From Chrysiogenia bacterium (lineage in GTDB: Bacteria; JAGRBM01), in contig JAGRBM010000033.1 in NCBI GenBank assembly GCA_020434085.1, forward strand, positions 1 through 5,897: DNA of 5,897 nt, written 5' to 3'. The notes beneath the pieces are model-generated. The model had not been told where the DNA came from, did no database searches, and saw only the letters and a program-made list of their open reading frames with translations. Every line of letters starts with the position of its first letter. Positions within the stretch are counted from its first letter, which is position 1. The translations under genes were made by a program, and so were the position numbers. Positions 1 through 5,826 of the stretch are shown here, piece after piece.

Positions 1-912
1 GCGTCCTTCGCCTTTGAGCCCCACTGGAATCCCGCGCGCACGATGATCGCCTTTACCCGGATCAACGTCGCCACCAAGGCGCAGCGCATGCTCAGCCTCT
101 ACGACGTCGAGCAGGACAAGGTCATCGACGTGGCGACCATGAAGCCCGAGGACTGGACGGGGTACGGATTCTCGCCGACGTGGAGTCCGCACGGCGACGC
201 GCTCGCCTTCAAGGTGCGCAACAGCGACGAGGGCGCCGCCGTCTATGTCGTTTCGGTAAAGCACGGCAAGGCCACCCGCATCCTGCCCGACGTGGCGGGT
301 GAGATCGGCGAGCTCTACTGGAATGAAAAGGGGCTCTTCTTCTCGGTGCGCGAGGGCGGCCCGAAGGGCCCGGCGCGGCGGCTGCGCTGGGTGGAGTTGC
401 CGCCGGTTTCGGATCTCGTGACCATCGATCCGCTCGCCCTGGCGCGCCAGTCCGTGGACGTGGGAGAGGGAAGCGAGCCGCGCTACTACGACGGGTCGCT
501 CTATTATCTTCGTTCGAGCAAAGATCACTCGCAGCAGTTCGATCTGGTGCGCGACGAACTGGTGGGTGCCGAGCCCGAAATCGTTCTCTCCGGCGTGGGG
601 CCCTACTTTGAGATCGGTCCCGATGGAACAATTGCCTACCAGAGCGATCCCACGGGCGGATCGCGCCCGGTGCGGCTGACCATCCTGCGACCGGGCCAGA
701 GCAAGGGCGAAGTCACCCGCGTCTCGGCCTTCCGCTTCCGTTTCTCACCCGACGGAAAGAGGCTGGCGTGCCTGTGGCTGGTGGGCGGACGTCCGGGTTA
801 CTTCGTCTACGACCATCGCTCCAAAGAGATCTGGGCGCTCTCGGCCTTCCGGGGCGACTTCACCGCCGATGCGCTGGCGAGTCTGGTGAACCGCCCGCTC
901 TTCGACTGGTAG
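1..912 (+). CDS. WD40-like/PD40 (TolB-type) beta-propeller protein, 5'-truncated by window edge
   Basis: The frame is open from base 1, so the ATG at 43 is probably internal: the residues before it (FEPHWNPART) and after it (MIAFTR) together form a propeller-strand motif. 303 residues are visible. At least four PD40-like strands of the type F-x-P-x-W/F-S-P-D/H-G-x-x-I/L-A-F can be seen, at about residues 5-20, 57-71 (FSPTWSPHGDALAFKV), 198-214 (YFEIGPDGTIAYQSD) and 244-260 (FRFSPDGKRLACLW), with a weaker one near 103-116 (GELYWNEKGLFFSV). Such repeats build beta-propellers in TolB, in the N-terminal domains of prolyl oligopeptidases and in many periplasmic or lipid-anchored proteins, where they bind proteins or ligands. 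The C-terminus (LVNRPLFDW) is not that of TolB and no protease or other enzyme domain follows, so the function stays unknown. The N-terminus, and hence any signal peptide, is outside the window. The stop lies 3 bp from the stop of the convergent ribonuclease gene, and no clear terminator separates them. Confidence 0.82.
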   Translation, partial: ASFAFEPHWNPARTMIAFTRINVATKAQRMLSLYDVEQDKVIDVATMKPEDWTGYGFSPTWSPHGDALAFKVRNSDEGAAVYVVSVKHGKATRILPDVAGEIGELYWNEKGLFFSVREGGPKGPARRLRWVELPPVSDLVTIDPLALARQSVDVGEGSEPRYYDGSLYYLRSSKDHSQQFDLVRDELVGAEPEIVLSGVGPYFEIGPDGTIAYQSDPTGGSRPVRLTILRPGQSKGEVTRVSAFRFRFSPDGKRLACLWLVGGRPGYFVYDHRSKEIWALSAFRGDFTADALASLVNRPLFDW

Positions 913-915
913 CGC

Positions 916-3033
916 CTACTCGGCCTTCTTGGCTTTTTTCTTCGTGGTTTTTTTGGCGGCCTTCTTGGTCGCCTTTTTTGCGGCCTTTTTCGGAGCCTTC
1001 TTTGCCGCGGCCTTCTTGGGTGCCTTCACCGCTTTTTTTGCCTTCTTGGCGGCGGGTTTGGCCTCTTCGCGCGCGGGAGCAGGCTGCGACGCCGGTTCGG
1101 GTCGGGGCTGAGGCTGCGCGGGGCGCTCTTGCTGCGCGCGCTCCTCATTGCCGTCCGACTTGCCGGCCTGTTGGGATTGCGGCGCGGCATCGGGTGCGCC
1201 CTCGGGCTTGCGCTTGCGGCGATTGCGTCCGCCGCGCGATCCGCGGCGGCGTTTTTTGCGCGGCTGCTCTTCGCCGTTCTCGCCGCCGCCATTCCCATTG
1301 CCATTAGCGCGCGCTTCGTTGCCGCGGTTCTCGTTGCCACTTTGCTGCCGGGGCTGGTTATCCGGCCTGCGTTCCTCACTCTGGCGGGGACGCTCTTCCT
1401 GGCGCGGGCGATCCTGCTGCCGGGGGCGCTCTTCCTGACGAGGGTTCTGCTCCTGGCGGGGTCTTTGTTCCTGCCGGGGGCGCTGCTGATTCTGGCGCTC
1501 GTCGCGGCGCGGCTGTTCGGGTTTCTTCTCCGCCTGCGGGGCCGGGGTGCCGCCCTCGATGCGGATGATCGCCGGCGATTCCAGCGAGAGCTCCTTGCTC
1601 GGCTGGATCAGGATTCGCTGCGAGCGCGCCGCTTCCATGCTGACCAGCTCGGTGCGCCGTTCGTTCAGAAGATAATTGGCTGCAACCTCCGAGAGCTTTA
1701 CGCGAATCTCCGCGCCCGGGTTGGCGCGCGCGGCGCTGGTGCGAATCTCGCGCAGGGCCGAGACGGCCGAGACCTGCGGGCTGGGCACCAGGCCGCTGCC
1801 GTTGCAGTGGGCGCAGGTGACAAAGCCCGTGCTGGCACCGGAGGTGCGCATGCGCTGGCGCAGCATTTCCAGCGTGCCGAAGCGCCCGATCTTGCCCAGC
1901 GTGGTGTTGGCCTTGTCGGGCTTGATGGCGTCCTTGAGTTCCTTCTCCACCTGCGCGCGGTTCTTGCGATCGCGCATGTCGATGAAGTCGATGACGATGA
2001 TGCCGCCCAGGTTGCGCAGGCGAAGCTGGCGGGCGATCTCGCGCGCGGCCTCACAGTTGGTCTTGAGAGCCGTGTCCTCGATCCCCTTCTCGCCGCGCAG
2101 CTTGCCGGAGTTCACGTCGATGGCAACGAGCGCCTCGGTCTGGTCGATGACGATGGAGCCGCCGGAGGGAAGCTCCACCTTGCGGCCGCGGGTGCGGGCG
2201 AGCTGGCTCTCCACGCCGAAGTGCGAGAAGAGCGGCATCTCACTCTCGTAGAGGGTGACGCTCTGCGCGACTTTCCTGGACAGGCTCAGCTCGGTGAAGC
2301 GGCGAACTTCCTCGAAGGTCTCGGGCTCATCGACCCAGATTTTCTCGACGTCGGCAGTGTAGTAGTCGCGCACCGCGCGGATGACCGTGCCGTGGTCGGC
2401 CCAGACAAGACCGGGGCGGTCCTGCGAGCGGTACTGGCCGACGATGTCCTTCCAGAGTTTTTCGAGGAAGCGGAAGTCCTTCTGGAGCTCGGTCTTCGTC
2501 GCCGTCGTGCCGGCGGTGCGGACGATGAGGCCGACGTCCTTCTCGCCCTTGATGGAACGAATGGTTTCGTTGAGCTTGGCGCGCTGCTCGGGCGAATCGA
2601 TCTTGCGCGAGACGCCGCCCGACTCGCCGCCGGCCAGATACACGAGATAGCGACCGGGAAGCGCGACATAGGTCGTCATGGCCGCGCCCTTGGGGCCCAT
2701 GGCCTCGCGGGTGACCTGGACGAGAATTTCCTGACCCTTTTCGAGCTTCTCGTCGGAGAAGGTGCGTCCTCGCCCCTTCTTCTTCTGGATTTCGGTCAGA
2801 ACGGCGCCGCTCACTTCACCCAGCGGCAGAAAGCCATTGCGCTCGGCGCCGTAGTCGACAAACGCCGCCTGCAGGGCGGGCTCGACCCGCACGACGCGGG
2901 CCTTGTAAACATTTCCCTTGATGGTTTCGGAATCGGGGGACTCGAAGTCGATTTCCTCGAGTCGGCGGTCCTTGCCCAGGATGGCGACCCGAATCAGATC
3001 GGGGTCGCGGGCATTGATCAGTAATTGTCTCAC
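916..3033 (-). CDS. rne: Rne/Rng-family endoribonuclease (RNase E/G) with basic disordered C-terminal extension
   Basis: Single-strand-specific endoribonuclease for mRNA turnover and rRNA/tRNA processing; cytoplasmic, often membrane- or degradosome-associated. Of 705 residues, about 1-495 are the catalytic core. The S1 domain (about 36-125) has the RNA-contact residues F58, F68 and K115; the 5'-sensor has R172-T173 (IVRTAG); the DNase I-like domain has the Mg ligands D306 (VAIDVNSG) and D349 (IVIDFIDM); the Zn-link has C407 and C410 (TCAHCNGSG). From K115 on, these sit at a constant +3 offset from the E. coli RNase E residues (K112, R169/T170, D303, D346, C404/C407). The small domain (SALREI, YLLNERR) follows, then a low-complexity tail: RPRQE repeats (518-556), an Arg-rich patch (PRKKRRRGSRGGRNRRKRK, about 591-609) and a Lys/Ala terminus (660-705). 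The start is GTG at 3033, giving MRQLLINARDP, which aligns with the family N-terminus; the ribosome binding site is weak (GAAAG, 10 nt upstream). RNase G lacks such a tail and the small domain reads like RNase E, hence rne; rng is the alternative. Confidence 0.96.
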   Translation of the reverse strand: MRQLLINARDPDLIRVAILGKDRRLEEIDFESPDSETIKGNVYKARVVRVEPALQAAFVDYGAERNGFLPLGEVSGAVLTEIQKKKGRGRTFSDEKLEKGQEILVQVTREAMGPKGAAMTTYVALPGRYLVYLAGGESGGVSRKIDSPEQRAKLNETIRSIKGEKDVGLIVRTAGTTATKTELQKDFRFLEKLWKDIVGQYRSQDRPGLVWADHGTVIRAVRDYYTADVEKIWVDEPETFEEVRRFTELSLSRKVAQSVTLYESEMPLFSHFGVESQLARTRGRKVELPSGGSIVIDQTEALVAIDVNSGKLRGEKGIEDTALKTNCEAAREIARQLRLRNLGGIIVIDFIDMRDRKNRAQVEKELKDAIKPDKANTTLGKIGRFGTLEMLRQRMRTSGASTGFVTCAHCNGSGLVPSPQVSAVSALREIRTSAARANPGAEIRVKLSEVAANYLLNERRTELVSMEAARSQRILIQPSKELSLESPAIIRIEGGTPAPQAEKKPEQPRRDERQNQQRPRQEQRPRQEQNPRQEERPRQQDRPRQEERPRQSEERRPDNQPRQQSGNENRGNEARANGNGNGGGENGEEQPRKKRRRGSRGGRNRRKRKPEGAPDAAPQSQQAGKSDGNEERAQQERPAQPQPRPEPASQPAPAREEAKPAAKKAKKAVKAPKKAAAKKAPKKAAKKATKKAAKKTTKKKAKKAE
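919..1056 (-). repeat. Lys/Ala-rich histone-H1-like repeat region at 3' end of the RNase E gene
   Basis: Codons for residues 660-705 of the ribonuclease are made almost entirely of AAG/AAA and GCC/GCG. They encode overlapping KKA, KKAAKK and APKKAA units like those of eukaryotic histone H1 tails, bacterial AlgP and the C-terminal extensions of some HU proteins. Read on the coding strand, the tract contains two A7 runs (948-954 and 1033-1039) and two A6 runs (934-939 and 974-979), unusual in an otherwise GC-rich gene. The likely role is non-specific RNA or DNA binding through charge, which is inference from composition. Confidence 0.85.
1366..1482 (-). repeat. Intragenic tandem repeat encoding R-P-R-Q-E/Q units in the RNase E tail
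   Basis: Residues 518-556 of the ribonuclease read as about six imperfect copies of a 5-7 residue unit (RPRQEQ, RPRQEQ, NPRQEE, RPRQQD, RPRQEE, RPRQSEE). The DNA carries the matching repeat, visible on the plus strand as recurring blocks such as gcgggggcgctcttcctg. Such Arg/Pro/Gln repeats are predicted to be disordered. In RNase E homologues, basic disordered tails bind RNA and partner proteins. Copy number probably varies between strains by slippage; this is inference. Confidence 0.8.
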
Positions 3034-3055
3034 TCAGCAGATTCTTTCGTCTTCG

Positions 3056-3068
3056 GCCCGCTGCGGGC
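3056..3068 (-). promoter_or_regulatory. Small GC-rich hairpin in the RNase E leader
   Basis: GCCCG (3056-3060) and CGGGC (3064-3068) are perfectly complementary around a 3-nt loop, and the hairpin lies 22 nt upstream of the GTG start of the ribonuclease gene. RNase E of E. coli controls its own mRNA through its 5' leader, so leader structure could matter here. The stem is only 5 bp, though, and may be chance in GC-rich DNA. Confidence 0.3.
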
Positions 3069-3184
3069 TGTGCGCGCGGGGCCGGTGTGGGGGGTGTCCC
3101 TTTTCGCCCGGGTCGCTGTTGTGAATAGCGCTCAGTGCCGGGGCCGCGCGACGCGAAGTCGCCGCTGCGGTTGGGAAACCATTG

Positions 3185-3190
3185 ATATTA
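3185..3190 (-). promoter_or_regulatory. Possible -10 element for the RNase E gene
   Basis: Read on the minus strand this is TAATAT, within the AT-rich island AATAATATCAAT, which stands out in GC-rich surroundings. A transcript from here would have a leader of about 145 nt. No good -35 box is seen 16-18 bp upstream, so this is a weak call based on composition and position only. Confidence 0.22.
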
Positions 3191-3323
3191 TTGGGGTGGT
3201 TCAGACCCGGCGGGAGGCCGCCCAGAGATCGTTCTCAGGTGAATTGCTTCTTTCTATCCGCTCGGAGCCGGGCTGGAACCCCCATGCTCAAAGCGCGCGC
3301 CCTCAATGCTGCAGGTCCTTGCG

Positions 3324-3351
3324 TTGACCTTGCGCGCGGGCCCGTGATAAA
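3324..3351 (+). promoter_or_regulatory. Putative sigma70-type promoter of the oxidoreductase gene
   Basis: A -35 box TTGACC (3324-3329, five of six consensus bases) is followed after 16 bp by GATAAA (3346-3351, four of six). Transcription would start near 3358, leaving a leader of about 65 nt before the ATG at 3424. An alternative -10 sequence, TATAAG (3383-3388), lies downstream but has no matching -35 box. Confidence 0.45.
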
Positions 3352-3360
3352 ACGCCCGCG
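3335..3360. promoter_or_regulatory. Inverted repeat overlapping the putative promoter (possible operator)
   Basis: CGCGGGC (3335-3341) and GCCCGCG (3354-3360) are perfect inverted copies separated by 12 bp that contain the putative -10 box. Half-site centres are 19 bp apart, close to two helical turns, as expected for a dimeric repressor. Being pure GC in a GC-rich genome, it may also be coincidence. The right arm is part of a second, 8-bp palindrome, CCCGCGGG (3355-3362). Confidence 0.3.
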
Positions 3361-3407
3361 GGTCGCGTCACTCGCAACCTATTATAAGCACACAGGTTTT
3401 TCCTAGC

Positions 3408-3414
3408 AAGGGAG
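3408..3414 (+). promoter_or_regulatory. Ribosome binding site of the oxidoreductase gene
   Basis: AAGGGAG lies 9 nt before the ATG at 3424, a near-consensus Shine-Dalgarno sequence at good spacing. It fixes this ATG as the start and predicts efficient translation, in contrast to the weak site of the divergent ribonuclease gene. Confidence 0.85.
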
Positions 3415-3423
3415 CTGCTCCAC

Positions 3424-5559
3424 ATGAATGAAACACTCCTGTACGGCCTCAAGCCGGAGATGGTCACCAAGCCGCCGTTCTTCAATCTGCCGATGCCTTT
3501 CGCGCAGATCTTCATGTACGTGCTGGCGGGCGTGGCCACCGCCCTCTTTGTCATCGGCTTCTGGGGCCGGGCCAAGCTCTGGCTCAAGGGCCGTCCCGAG
3601 AACCGTTTCGACAACCTGGGAGAGCGCGTCAAGGCCCTCATCCTCGACGGCTTCGCACAGCGCAAGATCCGCACGCGCAAGCTGACGGGCTTTGCCCACA
3701 CACTGGTGTTCTTCGGTTTCCTGCTGCTCTTCATCGGAACCGACATCGTCTTCCTTGAATACGACGTGCTCGACCACTTCGGCCTGGGCATCTGGTTCGG
3801 CGGTTTCTACCTGTGGTACTCGGTCATTCTCGACGTTGCGGGTGTCGCCTTCCTGACGGGCCTGGCGATCTTCTCGTATCGCCGCATGGTGAAAAAGCCC
3901 TTCCATCTTGGCACGACCAAGGACGATAAATTCCTGGTGATGCTGCTCTACTCCATCGGCATCACCGGTTTCCTGCTCGAGGGCGTGCGCATGGCCTACG
4001 GCATGGAGCTGGCCGACGGTACCTGGGGTATGGAGCCCTGGGCAGCCTGGTCGCCGGTCGGCCTCATCGTTGCGAAAATCTTCCACGCGGTGGGCTTCGG
4101 GATTCACTCCGACAAGACCACCGGCGCGCACACCGTCATCTGGGTCGTGCACATGCTGCTGGTGATGGGCTTTATCGCCTACATCCCGCGCTCGAAGCTC
4201 CTGCACATTCTCACCAGCCCGATGAACATCTTCTTCAAGAGCTTCAAGCCTTCGGGCAAGATGGATACCCCGTTCCGCCTGATGCGTTTCAACGCCGAGG
4301 GCGAGCTTGAAGAGAACGAGGACTTCGACGAGGACGACCTCCTCAACGGCTCCTACGGGAAGCTCGAAGACCTCTCGTGGCGCCAGCTTCTGGAGTTCGA
4401 CGCCTGCACCAAGTGCGCGCGCTGCACCATCGAGTGCCCGGCCACGCTGGCGGGCCGCAATCTCTCGCCCATGCATTTCATCCAGGACATGCGCGTGGCG
4501 ATGACCGAGCAGCTCGGCGGCGGCCAGAGCGAAGAAGAGCGCCGTCCCCTCGTGGGCGACGACGGCGTGATCAATCCCGAGACGCTCTGGAGCTGCACCA
4601 CCTGCAACGCCTGCGTGCAGGCCTGCCCGGTGATGATCGAGCACGTCGACATCTACATGGGCATGCGTCGTCACCTGAACAACGAAATGAACCTTCCGCC
4701 CCACGTGGTGGAGACCCTCAAGAACATCGGCAACCAGGCCAACCCCTGGGGCATCGCGCGCAGCGACCGCATGGCGTGGGTCTCGGATTCGCCGATCAAG
4801 CCGGTCACCCTCGAAGAGAACCCCGAGCCCGACGTCCTCTACTGGATCGGCTGCGCGGGCAACCTCGACGACCGCAACCAGAAGGTCACCCAGGCCATCC
4901 TGAAGATCTTCGACAAGGCCAAGGTCAATTACGCCATTCTCGGCAAGGACGAGCAGTGCACCGCCGAAGTCGCCCGCCGCATGGGCGATGAGGGCACCTT
5001 CCAGCAGTACGCCTTCGAGAACATCATGACCATGAACATGATGGGCATTAAGAAGATCGTCACCGCCTGCCCGCACTGCTTCAACACGTTCTCGAACGAG
5101 TACCCCGAGCTGGGCCTCGAAGCGAAGACGGTTCACCACAGCGTCTACATCCGCGAGCTCATCGACAGCGGCCAGCTCAAGATCGAGAACAAGCTCAGCG
5201 ACGAGAAGATGACCGTGCACGATTCGTGCTACCTGGGCCGGCACAACAACGAGTATCGCGCCCCGCGCGACCTGCTCGAAGTGGCCGGCGTGAACATCCT
5301 GGAGATGGATCGCTCCCACGAGCGCGGCCTGTGCTGCGGCGCCGGCGGCGCGAACATGTGGTACGAAGTCACCGAAGAGGTGGCCATCAACCAGCACCGC
5401 ACCCAGGAAGCGGTCAACACCGGCGCCGACGCCTGCGCGACGGCCTGTCCCTACTGCATGTCGATGTTCGTCGACGGCGGCAAGAAGCTCGACATCGAAG
5501 AGACCTTCAAGAGCGAAGACGTCGCAGAAGTCGTCGCGCGAGCTGCCGGCTGCGAATAA
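3424..5559 (+). CDS. Membrane-bound Fe-S oxidoreductase, ETF:(mena)quinone oxidoreductase type (NarI-like + 2x4Fe-4S + 2xCCG)
   Basis: 711 residues. The N-terminal part has five or six membrane helices (about 27-48, 89-112, 129-151, 168-190, 210-228, 236-256), resembling the nitrate reductase gamma cytochrome b domain. H92, H221, H236 and H243, in or near helices 2, 5 and 6, are candidate heme b ligands. After an acidic linker (about 292-317) come two ferredoxin motifs CxxCxxCxxxCP (C328/331/334/338 and C391/394/397/401). Two CCG domains follow: C477, C512, C549 and C552 (the first is degenerate, lacking the Cys pair), then C602, C637-C638 (CCGAGG), C675 and C678 (CPYC). CCG domains hold non-cubane 4Fe-4S clusters in HdrB. 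This architecture and length match the EMO/FadF family, which moves electrons from acyl-CoA dehydrogenases via ETF to menaquinone during fatty-acid or aromatic-acid oxidation. Assignment to that reaction is by family; no etf or acyl-CoA dehydrogenase gene is in the window. Other CCG electron carriers (GlpC-, LutA- or HdrD-like roles) remain possible. A strong ribosome binding site and a terminator 24 bp after the stop suggest a single-gene transcript. Confidence 0.93.
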   Translation: MNETLLYGLKPEMVTKPPFFNLPMPFAQIFMYVLAGVATALFVIGFWGRAKLWLKGRPENRFDNLGERVKALILDGFAQRKIRTRKLTGFAHTLVFFGFLLLFIGTDIVFLEYDVLDHFGLGIWFGGFYLWYSVILDVAGVAFLTGLAIFSYRRMVKKPFHLGTTKDDKFLVMLLYSIGITGFLLEGVRMAYGMELADGTWGMEPWAAWSPVGLIVAKIFHAVGFGIHSDKTTGAHTVIWVVHMLLVMGFIAYIPRSKLLHILTSPMNIFFKSFKPSGKMDTPFRLMRFNAEGELEENEDFDEDDLLNGSYGKLEDLSWRQLLEFDACTKCARCTIECPATLAGRNLSPMHFIQDMRVAMTEQLGGGQSEEERRPLVGDDGVINPETLWSCTTCNACVQACPVMIEHVDIYMGMRRHLNNEMNLPPHVVETLKNIGNQANPWGIARSDRMAWVSDSPIKPVTLEENPEPDVLYWIGCAGNLDDRNQKVTQAILKIFDKAKVNYAILGKDEQCTAEVARRMGDEGTFQQYAFENIMTMNMMGIKKIVTACPHCFNTFSNEYPELGLEAKTVHHSVYIRELIDSGQLKIENKLSDEKMTVHDSCYLGRHNNEYRAPRDLLEVAGVNILEMDRSHERGLCCGAGGANMWYEVTEEVAINQHRTQEAVNTGADACATACPYCMSMFVDGGKKLDIEETFKSEDVAEVVARAAGCE

Positions 5560-5583
5560 GCGACAAGTAAACGGCATTCCCCC

Positions 5584-5615
5584 AAAAACGGGCCCTAATC
5601 GGGGCCCGTTTTTTT
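5584..5615 (+). terminator. Strong intrinsic terminator, probably bidirectional
   Basis: AAAAACGGGCCC (5584-5595) pairs perfectly with GGGCCCGTTTTT (5602-5613) around the 6-nt loop TAATCG, giving a 12-bp stem that ends in seven T (5609-5615). It begins 24 bp past the oxidoreductase stop codon. The A5 on the left arm gives T5 on the other strand, so it could also stop a convergent transcript entering from the right. Confidence 0.95.
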
Positions 5616-5627
5616 GTGACAATGTGC

Positions 5628-5688
5628 GGTCCATCTCGGTCCATCGTGGGCCATCTTGGGTCATTACGGGTCATCTCGGGTCACGGGC
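5628..5688. repeat. Tandem array of about six degenerate 10-bp repeats
   Basis: Consecutive units are GGTCCATCTC, GGTCCATCGTG, GGCCATCTTG, GGTCATTACG, GGTCATCTCG and GGTCACGGGC, with a consensus near GGTCATCTCG. Unit length is 10 bp except one of 11 bp, so the copies are nearly in phase with the DNA helix. The array starts 13 bp after the terminator and is intergenic. No function is known to me. Confidence 0.75.
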
Positions 5689-5708
5689 GGTTGCGCGGCG
5701 GAGAGAAA

Positions 5709-5728
5709 GCCTCACAATGAAGTGAGGC
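5709..5728. repeat. Perfect hairpin-forming palindrome
   Basis: GCCTCAC (5709-5715) and GTGAGGC (5722-5728) form a perfect 7-bp stem with the 6-nt loop AATGAA. There is no T-run, so it is not a canonical terminator. It lies directly before the first GC-rich palindromic unit and may be part of the same element. Confidence 0.65.
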
Positions 5729-5736
5729 GCCCACCG

Positions 5737-5786
5737 CCCCCGCTCCCCCTCCGGGGGAGCTGTCGCCGAAGGCGACTGAGGGGGTG
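5737..5786 (+). repeat. REP-like structured palindromic unit, copy 1
   Basis: Two hairpins lie side by side: GCTCCCCC/GGGGGAGC with loop TCC (5742-5760), then GTCGCC/GGCGAC with loop GAA (5762-5776), followed by TGAGGGGG. The flanking CCCCC (5737-5741) and GGGGG (5780-5784) can pair outside both, giving a three-way cruciform shape. The same arrangement occurs inverted at 5827-5888. Intergenic elements of this build (REP, BIME or small non-autonomous transposable elements) are usually present in many copies in a genome. Confidence 0.6.
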
Positions 5787-5826
5787 CCGGTGCCTGCACA
5801 ATGCAGCGCTGATCGCCGTCTGCGCG

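Larger units (their letters stand above)
3034..3423. other. Divergent intergenic control region (390 bp)
   Basis: This stretch separates the leftward ribonuclease gene from the rightward oxidoreductase gene, so it should carry the promoters and 5' leaders of both. I see no credible protein gene: the short open frames inside it lack ribosome binding sites and family resemblance. I see no tRNA or rRNA. The left two-thirds is GC-rich except for an AT-rich island at about 3180-3193. The sequence nearest the oxidoreductase gene holds the promoter-like boxes and the inverted repeat listed separately. Confidence 0.7.

Noticed and set aside
43-912. ATG at 43 as the true start of the propeller gene
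   Set aside because: The frame is open to base 1 and the upstream residues complete a PD40 strand motif, so the start is outside the window.
929-1111. Short plus-strand frame encoding a Phe/Ala-rich, apparently hydrophobic small protein
   Set aside because: It is simply the antisense of the Lys/Ala tail (AAG/AAA read as CTT/TTT), and no ribosome binding site was noticed. The hydrophobic look is an artefact.
1129-3024. 631-codon open frame on the plus strand across the ribonuclease gene
   Set aside because: It is Ala/Leu/Asp-rich antisense reading with no recognisable domain. The minus frame has all RNase E catalytic residues in register with E. coli.
3025-3406. Small protein genes in the divergent intergenic region
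   Set aside because: The frames lack ribosome binding sites, overlap the ribonuclease start or the oxidoreductase promoter, and have no recognisable features.
3403-5664. 753-codon open frame on the minus strand covering the whole oxidoreductase gene
   Set aside because: It mirrors the GC-rich coding pattern of the real gene. The translation is His/Asp/Val/Ala-rich with no family resemblance, whereas the plus frame has complete Fe-S motifs, membrane helices and a good ribosome binding site.
5628-5688. CRISPR array
   Set aside because: Units are about 10 bp and directly adjacent with no unique spacers, and no cas gene is present.
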